A stretch of 64,000 nucleotides of DNA from Malania oleifera (GCF_029873635.1 NC_080422.1:18196049-18260048), one strand, 5' to 3'; shown: positions 34,401-47,005, numbered from the stretch's first letter. Numbers and translations are program-made. The notes: generated by a model from the letters alone, not told the origin.

Positions 34401-36482
34401 GATTTAAATGTACGCTTGTTTATCCCACGGCATGCAAGCGCGTGATCTTAGAGTTATAATACTCCTCGGTCCTCAGCATTTAGTGTAGAACACAAAGAAT
34501 GGAGCGCGTGAATTCAGCGTTTAGCTGATATATATATATATATATATATTAGATTAGTAGACAAAAAATTAAGTTTACACAATTTTACTTAATTTTCAAT
34601 TTTATTAAAATCAATTTTCATTTATCAAAAAGACCTTTAAGTCTTAAACATGATTTTAAAAATAAATAAATCTGACAATATCTCAAAAAAATTATTTAAA
34701 TTAGGTTATCTAGTTACGTTATATTATTTTATATAGTCGGTCATAGTTTTGTATCTAAATTATTTTAAATTAAAAATTATTAATTAAATTCACAATTTCT
34801 TAAAAATAGTTAAAATTATTCAAAATTTGAGAATATAATTAGTTTATAAAATATGAGATAGGCATTGTAGCCTATTAACTTCTTGTGTTTTGGGTGGTCA
34901 AACCAATTTTATACAAGGATTAATTTGATGACCTACCAAATAAGTTAACATGATAATATACATAATTATATATATATATATAATTATTCCTATATAATTA
35001 GTCATTGCTAAAGTAAAAGCAATTAGAGATTTTTATATTAATCATCAGAATATGAATTTGTAAAATTAATCAATAAATATATTGTACATATATATTTTAT
35101 TTTAATACTTACACTTAGTTTTTTCATAACTATCTTTTTTTTTTTAATAATCACAAAGGGGTAGAAATGCAACCATCCTTTTCTTTTAAATGTCACATGA
35201 AATTATAAATAGGCACAAACATAAAATGAAATTAATGACAAAGTCTTATTTTATTAATAACAAAATATTTTCGTTTCAAGAAAATGGGTCTCCCATAACT
35301 TCTGCTGGTTAGTTCTAATATTAAAAGTTGAAACTACGAGAATAATAAGAAATCAAGATAGAGATATAAAAGACACTCAAAAAAAAATAAATATTCAAAG
35401 ACTATTAAGATATTGCAATACAATTTTCAAAGACTCTTAAATCATAACATGTGAGGAAGGAAGAGTAGATCTTTTTTTCTTTATCTTTCCTAAAAAAAAA
35501 CTCGATCCATTAAATAGACATGAAGTAAAGATGGGGTAAACTTCTTCAAGTAGAGTAGATAAAGTTTTTTGATAGTGTCTATTGAGTGGATCTTTTCTTC
35601 TCTGTCTTTCCTAAAAAAACTTGATCCTTTAAATAAACATGAAGTAAGGATGGGTAAGCCGATAAGATTTTTTTTTACATGTCCACTTGTCCAAAATATT
35701 TTGTCACATGCATGGGTTTTATCCAAAATATTGGGCCGGAAAAAGAAGATTCTTTATAAAGTGGATTTTTTTTTTTTTTTTTTGTCTTGTAGCTTTTCTT
35801 ATTGGTCCATTGTGCTTTTGATGATGCCATGTGTTGTCTAGATTATTCCTTGTTGGGGAATCTAGACTTTCCCAATAGTTGTTGCTGGCTTCTTTATATG
35901 ATCAATTACTTCATCAATAAACTCGTTATAATCATCTATTGGCAAGCAATGGGACATCAATTATAGTCAATTTACTTTTATTAGGTAAACTTATGCTTCT
36001 TCCTTTCAATTTTCATGAAAGTTGTAGATTAATTTGATGGAAACCTTGTAATTAATCTTCTTCCATCACTTAGCATTCCTTCAAAATTTTCCTTTTTTCT
36101 AAGGGCAATCTATCTTTAAGATTAACTCAAGACCAAAGAAACATTTCTTCTTCAATTTTTACTACTTTTGAATTTTTGTCGTGTCATTTGGGATAAAGGA
36201 TTTCCCTATGCAAATACCCCAAATTGTCCGAAGTCTTATAAAATCAAAAATAAAATTTTTATTTATAAAATATAAAATACAAAAAAAAAATAGAGATACA
36301 AAAAAAGAAAAAAAAAACATTTTGTACATTGGAAAAAAAAAAAAAAAAAAGGAGGTGGGCCAGTAGTCTTCATTCTGCAACAAATTTGCAACCTGGGAGG
36401 AAAAAAAAGGTTAAACATGTGCTGAATTTCAGAAATAAGTGGGATAATTTAAATTGAATTATTGATTGAAAAATTGATCATT
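34401..36482. other. AT-rich intergenic region
   Basis: No gene is recognised in these 2 kb. It holds a (TA)n run (34529-34549), poly-T and poly-A runs (35767-35783, 36331-36350) and a short tandem duplication described separately. The remainder is anonymous AT-rich DNA, possibly old transposon debris. Confidence 0.5.
35467..35665. repeat. Tandem duplication of ~120-bp period
   Basis: A segment with TCTTTCCTAAAAAAA, CGATCC, TTAAATAGACATGAAGTAA and GATGGG (35467-35545) recurs with small changes at 35588-35662. The two copies lie head to tail. Confidence 0.7.
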
Positions 36483-36893
36483 TGTTGAGGGAATTAAACA
36501 ATCAAAGTTAATCAAATCAATCACAATTTAATTAAATCATCTCTCAAAAGTCTATAAATCAAGAGATTTATCCAGGGAAATGGAGAGGAGAGTCATTCAT
36601 ATAGTGAAAAATTCCCACAGAGAGGGATAGATAAAGAGTAACAATAATAGTAGTATTGAGCAGTTCATAGAGGTAGATCAACTCATAGAGGCAGAACAAT
36701 TCACAGAGGCAAAGAATTTCACAATGAAGAAGGCTCATAATCAGAGAGAATTCGATATTCAAAGGCATAAAACTAAAAGGGGCATCTGCATTTTGTTTAA
36801 TGATTGAAGAAGTGGAAGACAACAAGTAGGTGTTTTGAATTATTCTTAATTATTCTTTGTTATTTATTCAATATTCATTCAATAATAGCAACA
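36483..36893. mobile_element. Possible solo LTR or LTR-like remnant
   Basis: A 411-bp segment starts TGTTGAGGGAATTAAAC and ends AATAATAGCAACA, so it has TGTTG...CAACA termini and an internal TATAAATC-like box (36552). That is the layout of a short copia LTR. No target duplication or second copy is visible, so the call is tentative. Confidence 0.35.
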
Positions 36894-37948
36894 AAAGTGA
36901 GAGTTATGGTGTAATCCCAAGAGGAAGGGTGAATTAGATTACTTAAAAAATCTAGGTCACTTTTTCCCTGTTTTAAAAATGCTTACAATATATCAATTTT
37001 AGTATTACTCAACCAATCATAAGACAATATTTTAAAGCATATAAAATAATTACAATGAATAAATATAAACATACAAATGCGAAAAAAATAAAGTGTAGGG
37101 AGAGAGAGAGCAAACACAAAATTTTTATGAGGTTCAGCTATCCCTGCCTACGTCCTCGCTTCAAGACAATCCACTTGAGGATTCCACTATCTGCTCCTTC
37201 AAACAAGGTGGAGTTACCTTTTACACACTCCTTCACTTGGGTAGAGCCCCTCGTTACAACATTCCTTCAAATAAGGTGGAGTCCCCCTTCCAAGCGATAC
37301 CCCACACTCGACATGGTTCTATACCCGAACCGCAAAATACAAATGAGATGAAATATTTTTGCATACAATAGAAGTGTTTCTTCAATAAGCTAGTTTGTAC
37401 AATTGAAATTATAAACACTCTCACAAGATATGATTTAAAGCTCAAAAGAGTTTGTGTGTTTCTCAAAAATATTTTGCAATATGAGAGGGTAGATGATCTT
37501 TGAGTAAAAATATGTATATTGAACGCTTCAAATATTCAAACCCTAATAAAAGATTTCTCCAAAAAATGTTTTCCGAAAATAAATGTAGGAACAGTTAGGG
37601 TTTTGCTCTCAATAAATTTTTTAAATTAATGAGCAGGAGAGTAGATGATCTTTGATGAAAAAATAAATGGCCTAATTAATGCTTCTTCAACAAACCTCAA
37701 GAGCGATAAATGATTTGCAAATGAAGAGAGTGAATGCCCTTTGATTTTGAGACAATAAGAGTATGGAGTGCCCAAAGATGTAATAATATGAAAATATATG
37801 GGCAAAAGTTATTTAATGACTTTTAGACTTGGTATTTATAGGCATTTTCAAAATATAGTTGTTTTATGGCCGTTGGAGTAATATAAAAATAATATCTTTT
37901 AATTTTATGGCCATTATGGAGCTGTTGCGTCAATTCTGCCTGTTGGAG

Positions 37949-38122
37949 TCGTCGACAAGTGGCTATCATTCGTCGACGAGTGGCTTGCATTCATTGACGA
38001 GTCACCTGGGCTGAAATATACATTTAGCTACTGACTTTGCTTCGTTGATGACTCAATATCACTCGTCGATGAGTCAGCCCCTTTTGTTGATGAGTCACCC
38101 TCATTCGTCGACAACTGGTATG
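37949..38122 (-). promoter_or_regulatory. GTCGAC palindrome cluster in copia-like LTR
   Basis: Copies include GAGTCGTCGACAAGTGG, ATTCGTCGACGAGTGG, CTCGTCGATGAGTC and ATTCGTCGACAACTGG. Each is followed by TGGC or TCA-type spacers. Two further variants continue beyond the inserted element at 43673-43712. Confidence 0.65.
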
Positions 38123-38155
38123 AGCAAGAACTCAATAAGGCTTACTAGTTTGATT

Positions 38156-38497
38156 TGTTAGGACCCTATGAGCAACCAGAAAATTATGAACACCAGAAAT
38201 TTTGGTCAAGATCGACCTACATCCACGGAGCACACAACAAATTCACTAAAATTGCCGGAAAAATACAACTCTCTTCTTCCTCTCACTCTCGCTCTCTGTA
38301 CCCTCTCTTGTGCATCTCACAACTCTATAACTCCTCTATTTATAGGGCTTGGCATTAATTACAATTAAATATAATGAATCAAAAAAATAGAAGTTTCATC
38401 CACTTAAATTAAATGGTGGATAACAGCTCCAGCTTGCAACGTGTCTCCAGCTCCTCACGCGTCTCTAGCTCAGTGTCTCCTGACTCCAGCTACAACA
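38156..38497 (-). repeat. 3' LTR of copia element
   Basis: A 342-bp LTR with TGTTAGGACCCTATGAG at one end and CCAGCTACAACA at the other. It contains a TTTATAGGGCTTGGCATTAA stretch shared with the partner LTR. Confidence 0.85.
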
Positions 38498-38630
38498 ATC
38501 TCCCACTTGGAGACAGAGACGCCTTCTCAACCAGTATCATGAATAAATGATGTACTCAAAATATGTCTTCAGGCATGAAGACCAACTGAAGTTGAACACA
38601 ACTTCAGCTTCTCTGTAGTCACCACCTTAG

Positions 38631-41600
38631 TTAACATATCTGCTGGATTTCTGCTACCTTGGATTTTTTCTCAAGTGTCAACACGCCGTCTTCTATCAGA
38701 GATCTGACAAAGTGATAGCGCAATCCAATATGTTTAGTTCTGGAATGAAATGCGGAGTTCTTTGCCAGATGTATCGCACTCTGACTATCACTGTACAAAA
38801 CATTCCTCTCCTGCTTTAATCCAAGCTTCGTTAACAAACCTAGAAATCAAATCATCTCTTTACTGGCTTCTGTCACTGCTACATACTCAGCTTCTGTAGT
38901 GGATTGTACAACAATCTTCTGTATCTATGACATCCAACTAAAAGCTATTGTGCCAACAGTGAATATATACTCGATGGTGCTTCTACGATGATTAATTTCA
39001 CCTACAAAATCAGCATCTACAAATCCTTGGATTTTCAAATCTCTTTTTCCGAAACATAGGCACTTATCAATAGTGCCACGTAAATATCTCAAAATCCACT
39101 TCACTACTTCCCAGTGTGTCTTCCCTGGATTTGACATATACCCTGCTGACAGCTCCCATTACTTGGCCAATATCCAATCTGGTACCAACCATAGCATACA
39201 TTAGACTTCCAACAGTTGAGGCGTATGGTACCTTAGCCATGAAGTCTTTCTCTTCATCTGTCTAGGGAGAATGATCCTTTGAGAGATGGAAGTGACCTTC
39301 CAATGGTGTATTTACTGCCTTGACGCTGCTCATGTTGAACCTCTGTAAAACACGGCTGATGTATTCTGACTAAGATAACTGCAATGTGTCTTATTGCTTA
39401 TCTCTAGAGATCAGCATCCCAAGAATCAGCTTTGCAGGACCCAAGTATTTCATATCAAATTCCTCTAACAATTACTGTTTCAATTTTCTGATCTCTTGTA
39501 TATCAAATCCTGCGACTAGCATATCATCAACATATAACAGTAGAATAATATAGCTAGTACGATGCCTTTTGAAGTAGCAACAGTGGTCGACATTGCACTT
39601 CTGAAAATTGTTTCTCTACATACAGTTGTCGAATTTCTTGTACCACTGTCTAGGAGCTTGTTTGAGACCATACAAACTATTTTTCAATTTGCATACAAGA
39701 TTCTCTTTACCTTTTACTGAGAAACCTTCTGACTGTTACATATAAATTTCCTCATCAAGATCACTGTGAAGAAATGTCGTCTTCACGTCCAACTGCTCAA
39801 GATGCAAACCCTCTGAGGCAACAATACTTAACACAGATATGATGGTTGTCAGTTTGACAACTGGTGCAAAAATATCAGTATAGTCAATTCCTTCCTTCTG
39901 TTCAAAACCTTTGACTACTAACCAAGATTTATACCTTTTGGGTCCATCATGCTCTTCTTTGATCTTGTATACCCATTTGTTGTGAGGAGTCTTCTTACCA
40001 TTGGGCAACTTAGCTAGTTCCCATGTTTTTTTGGAGTTAAGAGACTTCATCTCGTCTTTCATTGCAAGCTCCCACTTGCTCGAATCTCCTGCCTGACATG
40101 CTTCAACTTAGCTTTTAGGTTCTCCTCCATCTGTAAGAAGTAAATGGTTCACATACCTCATGTTTGGTATATGTTGTCAAGAAGATCTCCTAAGCTCTAG
40201 TGCTGGAGTAGAAGGTGGTGGTGCAACAATCTGCTCCACATGTTCCTCTGCCTGAGGAATCTCGGTATTCAACTGAGAATTCTCAGTGTTTTGCTGACGT
40301 GTCCTTACACCTTCTAAAACATCATCCACATCTACAAAGGTTATTTTAGACTCTGTAGATTTTGTTGTGTGTCTATCTTTGTACATCACATTTTCATCAC
40401 AAATCACATCTCTGCTTCTAATCATATTTTTGTTTTCAACATCCCAAATGTGATATCCATATTCATCTCCACCATAATTGACGAAAGTGCATTTTCGGGA
40501 TTTCAAATCCATCTTATTCCTGACATGATCATTGATATGTACATATGCAATACAACCAAAAACTTTCAAATATGAAAGTTTTACCTCTTTGTTACTCCAA
40601 ACATCTTCTGGTAGACTATAGTCCAATGGTACTGATGGACTCCTGTTAATTAAATAAGTTGTTGTGTTGATTGCTTCTACCCAAAACATCTTTGGCAAGC
40701 CTGACTGCATACGCATGCTTCTAACTTTTTCCATCAACGTTCTGTTTATCTGCTTATCTATGCCGTTGTGTTGAGGCGTACCTGGTACAGTTCTTTCCAT
40801 TCTGATACTATGCTCATAGCAGAATTTCTTAAACTTGGTGTCAACATACTCACCACCGTTATCTGTTCTCAGCTTCTTGATTTTCAAACCAGTTTCGTTT
40901 TCTACCATTACTTTCCAAATTTTAAAAACATCAAAAACATCATATTTATATTTCAGGAAGTAAACTCATACCTTCCGTGAATGATCATCGATAAATGTGA
41001 CGAAGTAATGCTTTCCACCTGTGGACGAAATGGTTGTTGGTCCCCATACATCTGAATGGACTAGCTCAAGTCTCTCATTCTTTGGGGTACTGTTGTTTGT
41101 CTAGAAACTAACTCTCTTCTATTTTCCAAATATGCAATTCTTACATGTGTCAATCTTCACCGACTGTAAATCACTCAACTTACCCTTTGAGTGCATCACC
41201 CTGAGTCCCTTCTCACTCAGGTGTCCGAGTCGTTGATGCCAAAAGTTGCTATCATCATTTCCTATAGCAACTATAATAGACATGCATACATCAGGAGTTA
41301 CATAAAGAGTACCACTTTTCTTACCTCAAGCAATTGTTAATGCACCCTTCAAAATCTTCCATTCATCACCAATGAAGGTTGTGTTATATCCTTCATCTAC
41401 TAGTTGACCGATTGAGATCAAATTCTTCCTCAGGTCTAGAATATACCTGACATCTCTCAGTTTCCATACTAACCCATTCATTTTGATCTTCACTGTCCCC
41501 TTACCAGCAATGTCGCAAGGTTGATCATTGCCCATATATACTTTACTGAAATTACCTAATGTATACTCTAGGCAATCTCTGCTGCAAGTGGCATGGAATG

Positions 41601-41658
41601 AAGCTCTAGAGTCTAACATCCAAGACTCCTTTTTGCTCTCCAAAGAGCAGATCAACAA
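38631..41658 (-). pseudogene. copia pol remnant (protease, integrase, RT, RNase H)
   Basis: Recognisable pieces from 5' to 3' of the element are a protease-type region (41326-41658, with SWMLDSRASFHAT and KNLISIGQLVDEGY), integrase (40177-41200, with LRTDNGGEYVD, GTPQHNGI and KVFGCIAYVH), reverse transcriptase (39400-40062, with KTWELAKLPNGKK and LDVKTTFLHSDLDEEIYM) and RNase H (38631-39137, with SDSQSAIHLAKN and RTKHIGLRYHFVR). The polyprotein order is integrase before RT, diagnostic of Ty1/copia. It is an old copy, broken in many places. Confidence 0.85.
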
Positions 41659-41729
41659 ATCATCATTTTCCGAAGTAACATTTGCTTCTGTCTTTGCCCT
41701 CGTCTCGTATTCTTTCTTCTGACTTCTGC

Positions 41730-42489
41730 ACTGGTTCTTGTAATGACCAGTTTTTAAACAACACTCGATAATTTTTTTGCTCTGGGAACATGTGTCTTAA
41801 GAACCTCTGGGATTTCTAGATTTAGATCACCTGGGCCTAGATCTGCCGCGATTGTTTGATCGTCCATGCCTGTTTCCTCTGCCTTGACTTTCCATACTCA
41901 AGGCTAAGCTCGAAGTGGAACCATGGTTTGACTGCATTTTAATTTCCTCTGTCAAAATCATGCTGACGACCTCATCGTATACAAGTTTTGATTTCTCTAC
42001 GGAGCTACTGATCACGGTAACAACGTCATTCCAACTTTCAGGAAACTGATTGAGAATCGGTAGGGCACAAATCTAATTATCAAATGTTATCTCGACTGAG
42101 GCGAGTTAATCCGACAACTCGTTGAAATTATTCAAATATCTGCTAAAACTTTCACCTACAAACATGCTCATAGTAAATAGTCTTTTCATGAGATGTACCT
42201 TGTTAGCAATTGACGGCTGCTCATACATATTAGAAAGTGCATCCATCAGAGATGTGGTGGATGATATATGCTTGATATTGAATGTCACAGACTTTGACAA
42301 CGTCATTTTGATGGCTTCGAGAGCTTTTCAATCAAGCAACTCCCACTCTTCCTCGTTCATAGATGTTGGCTTACCCTTCAATGGTAAGCGTAACTCCTTC
42401 CCAAACAAATAATCTTCCATCTGCATCTTCAAGAAACCAAAATTGTTGTTGTTGAACATTTCGATTTTTGAGCTCTTTTCATTCGACAT
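41730..42489 (-). pseudogene. copia gag remnant
   Basis: Starting near 42489 the minus strand encodes a plant copia gag: an N-terminus with FNNNNFGFLKMQMEDYLF, then MDALSNMYEQPSIANKVHLM and MSMFVGESFSRYLNNFNELS, an RGRG-type basic stretch (41830-41880) and a zinc-knuckle area near 41735-41770. It stands between the leader and the protease region. It is broken. Confidence 0.8.
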
Positions 42490-42664
42490 CTTGATTTGCT
42501 GATCTAGATATGGAATTAGCTCAAATGGATAGCATGGTTGGATCCGTAATGGTCAAAAACCTTAGAAATGGTTCAAATCATTCAAAAAATGGACCCAAAA
42601 CAACTCCGAAAAACTCGGTCAAAGTTTAGGTCAAACTTAGTCAAACTGGTCAATGCTATCGTGG

Positions 42665-42905
42665 TTGTGCTGACGTGGCCTGCTAACATGGCAGGATGCT
42701 AACGTGGCCTGCTGACATGTCAGGACGCTAACATGGCTTGCTGCCATGGCACTATGGGCCCACTACTGACGTGGCATTGTGGGGCCCACTACTGACGTGG
42801 CATTGTGGGGCCCACTACTGACGTGGCATTTTGGGACCCACTTGCTGGCGTGGCAGCTAGCATGGCACTATGGGGGCGCAGATGACGTGGTAGATGACGT
42901 GGCTG
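42665..42905 (-). repeat. TGACGTGGC / GGGCCCAC repeat array in copia leader
   Basis: Between the LTR and gag lies an array of TGACGTGG words (about 42671, 42767, 42793, 42820, 42883 and 42895) mixed with GGGGCCCACTAC. Three units of 26-27 bp stand in perfect tandem at 42757-42835, and looser CTAACATGGC variants surround them. ACGT-core words resemble plant bZIP sites and GGGCCCAC resembles TCP sites. That these are bound is only an inference. Confidence 0.75.
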
Positions 42906-43302
42906 GGTGCAAAGCAATCCGGATACTGATTCGGGTCAGGTGTGGACCGGGTCTTGGGTTGGTCCGGTCTGAGTGAGTATTCGGGTCAGGTCGACGGGTT
43001 GGAGTCGGGTTGCCGAGTCGGGCTAAGGCGGTTTGGGCGAGGAAGACGCATGGGCATGCGTGTGGCGCGTGAGCGACAGGTCACCGGCGCGTGACAAGGC
43101 GTCCTGCTCCGTCTAGGCGCATGGTGGCACGTGTAGCTTCATCTGAGATCCTTTCGAGCTCCGGCTTGCACGGTTAGCTTCGTCTCGGCGAGGTGAAGGT
43201 GATGGTGGCCTCAAAAATCAATTTCAAACCACTAGACAGAGCTCTGATTTCGATGAACACTCCGATCTGGCCTTTTTGCTCCAACCGGTCTCTAATACCA
43301 CT

Positions 43303-43667
43303 TGTTAGGACCTTGTGAGCAACCAGAAAATTATGAACACCAGAAATTTACGTGGTTCGATCAAGATCAACGTACGTCCCCGGAGCATACCACAAATTCA
43401 CTAAAACCGCCGAAAAAATACAATTCTCTTCTTCCTCTCACTCTCTTCCTCCTCTCTTTATTCTCTTTGCTTTCTGTACCCTCTCTTGTGCATCTCACAA
43501 CTTCACAACTCCTCTATTTATAGGGCTTGGAATTAATTACAATTAAATATAACAAATCAAAAAAAGAGAAGTTTCATCCATTTAAATTAAATGTGGATAA
43601 ATGGCAGATAATAGCTCCATCTTGCAACGCATCTCCAACTCAGCATCTCCTAACTCTAGCTACAACA
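43303..43667 (-). repeat. 5' LTR of copia element
   Basis: A 365-bp LTR matching 38156-38497, with TACGTGGTTCGATCAAG near its left end (plus-strand view) and GCTACAACA at the right. It lies next to the primer-binding site. Confidence 0.85.
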
Positions 43668-44065
43668 TGATTAGTTGACGAATGCTTAGCATTAGTCGAT
43701 GATTCCCCTGTTTTTCACATAACTAAGCCTTCTAATTAGTAAACCCATGTTAGGACAAGTGTTTACGAAAAATATTGAGTCCCTAGGGTCAATCTATGGT
43801 CGTTTTTGAGCTTTCCATCATATCAAGCAAGCCATGCATATACAATTTACACTAAATGCATTACAACTCAAATAAATTATGTGTTTTCATTCATTTGCTC
43901 TTCAATCTTCCATGGAATGGACGAAGTCATATGTGCTTTAAGTTCCTCATGGCTTCCATATTGTATTGAGTATTTGTGCCTTCTGAAATATACATATGTT
44001 CATACACTAAATGCACACACTAAATGCACAAATGAGATTTTGATGATTTTGTCACTATCAAAATA

Positions 44066-46149
44066 GGGATCAGACTCAAAAAGTCATAAAAAAGTACTCT
44101 AAAATCAATCGAATTCGACCCATTAACCTGATCCATTGACTCGACTTATGGGTTGACTTGACCCGTTGACCTGTCCCAGGAACAAAGTCCACCTGGACCT
44201 AGGTCCATTGATCCAGCCTACTGCTTATCTTCATAGATAAAGGGCCCCGACTCAATTTTCAAACCTAGGGCTCATTTTTCAAAACCCATGTTCTTTTTAA
44301 GAATACTAGGTCGCATGCCCATTTTTAAAAACAAAAGCCCATTTTTCTTAAAACAACCAACCCATACCCAACCAAATCTAAAATCCAAACACAAATTAAT
44401 CAAAATTTGAAAAAAATTTGCAAAATAAAGAAAATAAAGGAGATTAGGGGAAGGGGTTACTTATTTGTGAGGATTCAAGAATCTTTGATCCTTTAACAAT
44501 TTAAACCAAAAACAACAACACAAATAGATTAGAGAAACCATAAAACACAAAGAAAAAAAAAAAGAAAATCAGAGAGAGAGAAAATACATAGGAGAGTGAG
44601 AAAGAAGAAAAGAGGATATTAGAGGAGAGAGAGAGAGAGGAGGAAACACAGGGAAGAAAGAACAAAAAAGAAAGAGAGAGCGGGAGAATAAAGAGACAGA
44701 GAGAATGTAGAATATAGAAAGAGGAAGAAGAAGAAGAAAAAAAGAGAGAAAAGGAAGAAGAAGAAGAAGAAGAAGAAGAGAGAAAGAGAGAACACATAGA
44801 GCACAAAAAAAAAGGAGAGAGATAGGAGAGAGATGAAATTCGAGAGAAATGAGAGGGAAGAGAAAAAAAGTTTGCTTTTATATTGGGAGTTAGTGGGCCA
44901 CACATGTCATCACTGTAGGGTGACACGTGGCACGATCTGGTCCAAGATTTTTATGGGTGACATGACCACATTTGGACCATCCGTTATATGTTTCTTTAGA
45001 CAGTTGAATGATTGTCACCTTAGCAATCCATGTCACTTCCTTAGGGCCACTCACATGATAACACGTGGTAGGGAGTGATGTCATGCTACTGTTGCCCATT
45101 GCAATAATTTTTTTTTTTTAAAAAAAGGATAAATTGGGTGTTGTCATGTGGCAGGAGTGACGTCATGCTGACATCATCTTGTTATAGTAAATTGAAAAAA
45201 AAATAAAACAAATTAAAATAAAAAAGTGCCACGTGTCGCCATAGCGGATGGACATGAGGCCCCCACCAAAACGAACTGATTGACTCGGTTCAAACCATCA
45301 AAAACCATTTTTTTATTTTTATATATTTATTAATTATTTATTTAAAATTTTAATTGGTTTTTAATTTTAGAAATTGGAGAAAAAAAATGAAAACTCATAA
45401 AAAGTAGGAAAAATAGGGAAAATTTTGAAGAAATATTTTTGAAGTTAGGAAAAAATATTTTGAGTTATTTTGGCTGTAATTTTTTTAAAAAAAATGAAAA
45501 ATTAAATACCAAAAAATAAGAAAAAAATCTTTAAAAATTATAGAAAATTTTATAAAAATGTTGACAAATTTTTAAAAAAATCTACAAAGATTTATAAAAA
45601 TCTGGGAATGTTTGTAAGGATACTTTTTCTTAAAATTTTACGATTTTACTTAATTTTTATGTTTGCATTTCTATGATTTTAAAAAAGGTAAAAAAGTATT
45701 TTAGACATCACATGTATTAACTCAGGGGGGGGGGGGGAGGGGTGTTTATCTAACAAGATCCCCAGGTTTGGAGGTGTCTTATTAGACATTTTTAATCGCA
45801 CTTTGATTTTTATTTTTATTTTAAAATTTTATTTATTTACTTTATTTTTTTATTTAATTAATTAATTTAAAATCATTAGCTTCAATTTAGGAATAATTAA
45901 TGATTAATTAGGGTATGTAGAGGGTGCTGATACATTCTCCTCGCATAACTGAACTCTTGATCCCAACTCTAGTAAAGTAAACTGAGATTACAGGTTCATT
46001 GACTTAGAATTAGTCTAGAAACTAAGCAATGAATAGTAATTAGGTCTTCTAACCACACCTAAGTAAAATATTAGATTAATGGCGACTCCATCGAATTTCA
46101 ATATTATTATTCATCACCATTTCGAACCCTTCTCCGATATGTTGTGACA
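44066..46149 (+). mobile_element. Tat/Ogre-like LTR (5' boundary uncertain)
   Basis: The downstream part (45300-46149) ends with GAGGGTGCTGATAC, CGCATAACTGAAC, a GGCGACTCCAT word and TTGTGACA, followed by a tRNA-Arg-type primer-binding site. The upstream part has repeated GACCCGTTGACC-like words (44115-44190), a polypurine region (44560-44840) and CACGTGTCGCCAT. The first half is assigned to the LTR by position only. A second copy of the downstream half follows at 46210-47005. Confidence 0.55.
44560..44840. repeat. Long polypurine (GA-rich) tract
   Basis: Almost pure A/G on the plus strand for about 280 bp, with runs such as AGAAGAAGAAGAAGAAGA and GAGAGAGAGAGA. The open frames read from it are low-complexity Ser/Phe strings and are not genes. 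Confidence 0.85.
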
Positions 46150-46150
46150 G

Positions 46151-46172
46151 TTTAGCAACTCTACTGGGGACC
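46151..46172 (+). other. Tat/Ogre-type primer-binding site
   Basis: TTTAGCAACTCTACTGGGGA is close to TTTGGCGACTCTGCTGGGGA, the tRNA-Arg primer-binding site known for Ogre/Tat elements. It directly follows the LTR end TTGTGACA. Confidence 0.7.
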
Positions 46173-46209
46173 AAAAGAGTCGAACCATCAATTAGTTTTA
46201 AATTATCCT

Positions 46210-47005
46210 GAATATGAATTTAATAAGCTACCGATTTTATTTATTTTAATATTTAATTAATTTAACTTTTTGAAAATTGAAAAAAAATAATAAAAATTAG
46301 GAAAATTTAGGGAAAATATTTTTAAAATCTGGAAAATTAAATAAAATATTATTTTAGTTATTTTGACTTAAATAATAAAAAAATAAAAATACCAAAAAAT
46401 GAGGAAAAGTCTTTAAAATTTTCAAAAAATTTTAGAAAAATGCTAAAAAATTTCAAAAAATTTTGAAAAAAAAATATGGGAATGTTTTAAAATCCTTTTT
46501 GCTCAAATTTGGATGATTTTTGTGTGTGTGCATCCTAATGATTTAACGAAGGATAAAGAGGTATTTCAAATCTCACTTATATTAGTTCTGAGGGGATTTA
46601 TCTAATAAGATCCCCTCATTTGGAAGTCTTATTAGACATTCATTAGTAGTTTTCATTTTTCTTTTGAATTTTTATTTATTTGTTTATTTTGAAGAATTTT
46701 ATTGAAGGTCATTACATTATATTTAGGGATAATTCAGGGTTAATCAGATATTGTTCGTAGAACAGATATGCAGGGAGTGCTGATACCTTCCACTCACATA
46801 ACTGAACTCCCAATTCCAACTTTAGGAAAATTAAATTAAGACTACTGGCTCATTGACCTAAATTTAGTCTAAAAGACCAATCAACAAGTAGTAATTATGT
46901 GATCTAACCGCACCTAAGTAAATAACATGTTAGTAGCAACTCCATTAAATTTTCAATATTATTATTATTCTCCATTCCAAACCCTTTCTTTGAGACATTA
47001 CGACA
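46210..47005 (+). mobile_element. Second Tat/Ogre-like LTR copy
   Basis: This region repeats 45300-46149: the AT-rich part with AATACCAAAAAATGAGG, the GGGGATTTATCTAATAAGATC block, the GTTCGTAGAACAG and GGGAGTGCTGATACC block, and the end CATTACGACA. Only about 50 bp separate the two copies. No pol or gag lies between them. Confidence 0.65.

Larger units (their letters stand above)
38156..43667 (-). mobile_element. Complete-structure Ty1/copia retrotransposon, decayed
   Basis: The element runs from TGTTAGGACC to GCTACAACA with LTRs at 38156-38497 and 43303-43667. It is flanked by the target duplication TGATT (38151-38155 and 43668-43672). On the minus strand the order is leader, gag, protease, integrase, reverse transcriptase, RNase H, the Ty1/copia order. 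A purine tract (minus strand AAGTGGGAGAT, about 38498-38510) and a primer-binding site (minus strand AAGTGGTATTAGAGA, around 43289-43302) are in place. All parts are present but the coding region is broken many times. The LTRs differ by substitutions and small length changes, so it is moderately old. A Tork-like lineage is plausible but not proven. Confidence 0.9.
36898..44064 (-). mobile_element. Copia-like LTR, split by a complete copia element
   Basis: The left side TGAGAGTTATGGTGTAATCC followed by AAGAGGAAGGGTGAATT is the reverse complement of the copia LTR end seen at 10640-10664. The right side near 44040-44064 (GATTTTGATGATTTTGTCAC) is typical of the start of such LTRs read in reverse. 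The copia element at 38156-43667 splits it. Without that it is about 1.65 kb. GTCGAC-type words occur at 37949-38122 and 43673-43712, on both sides of the insertion. Confidence 0.6.

Noticed and set aside
36483-36893. Firm call of a solo LTR
   Set aside because: The termini fit, but no target duplication and no second copy were found, so it is listed only as a possibility.
44501-44926. Ser/Phe/Leu-rich frames resembling membrane proteins
   Set aside because: They are translations of a 280-bp polypurine tract on the opposite strand.
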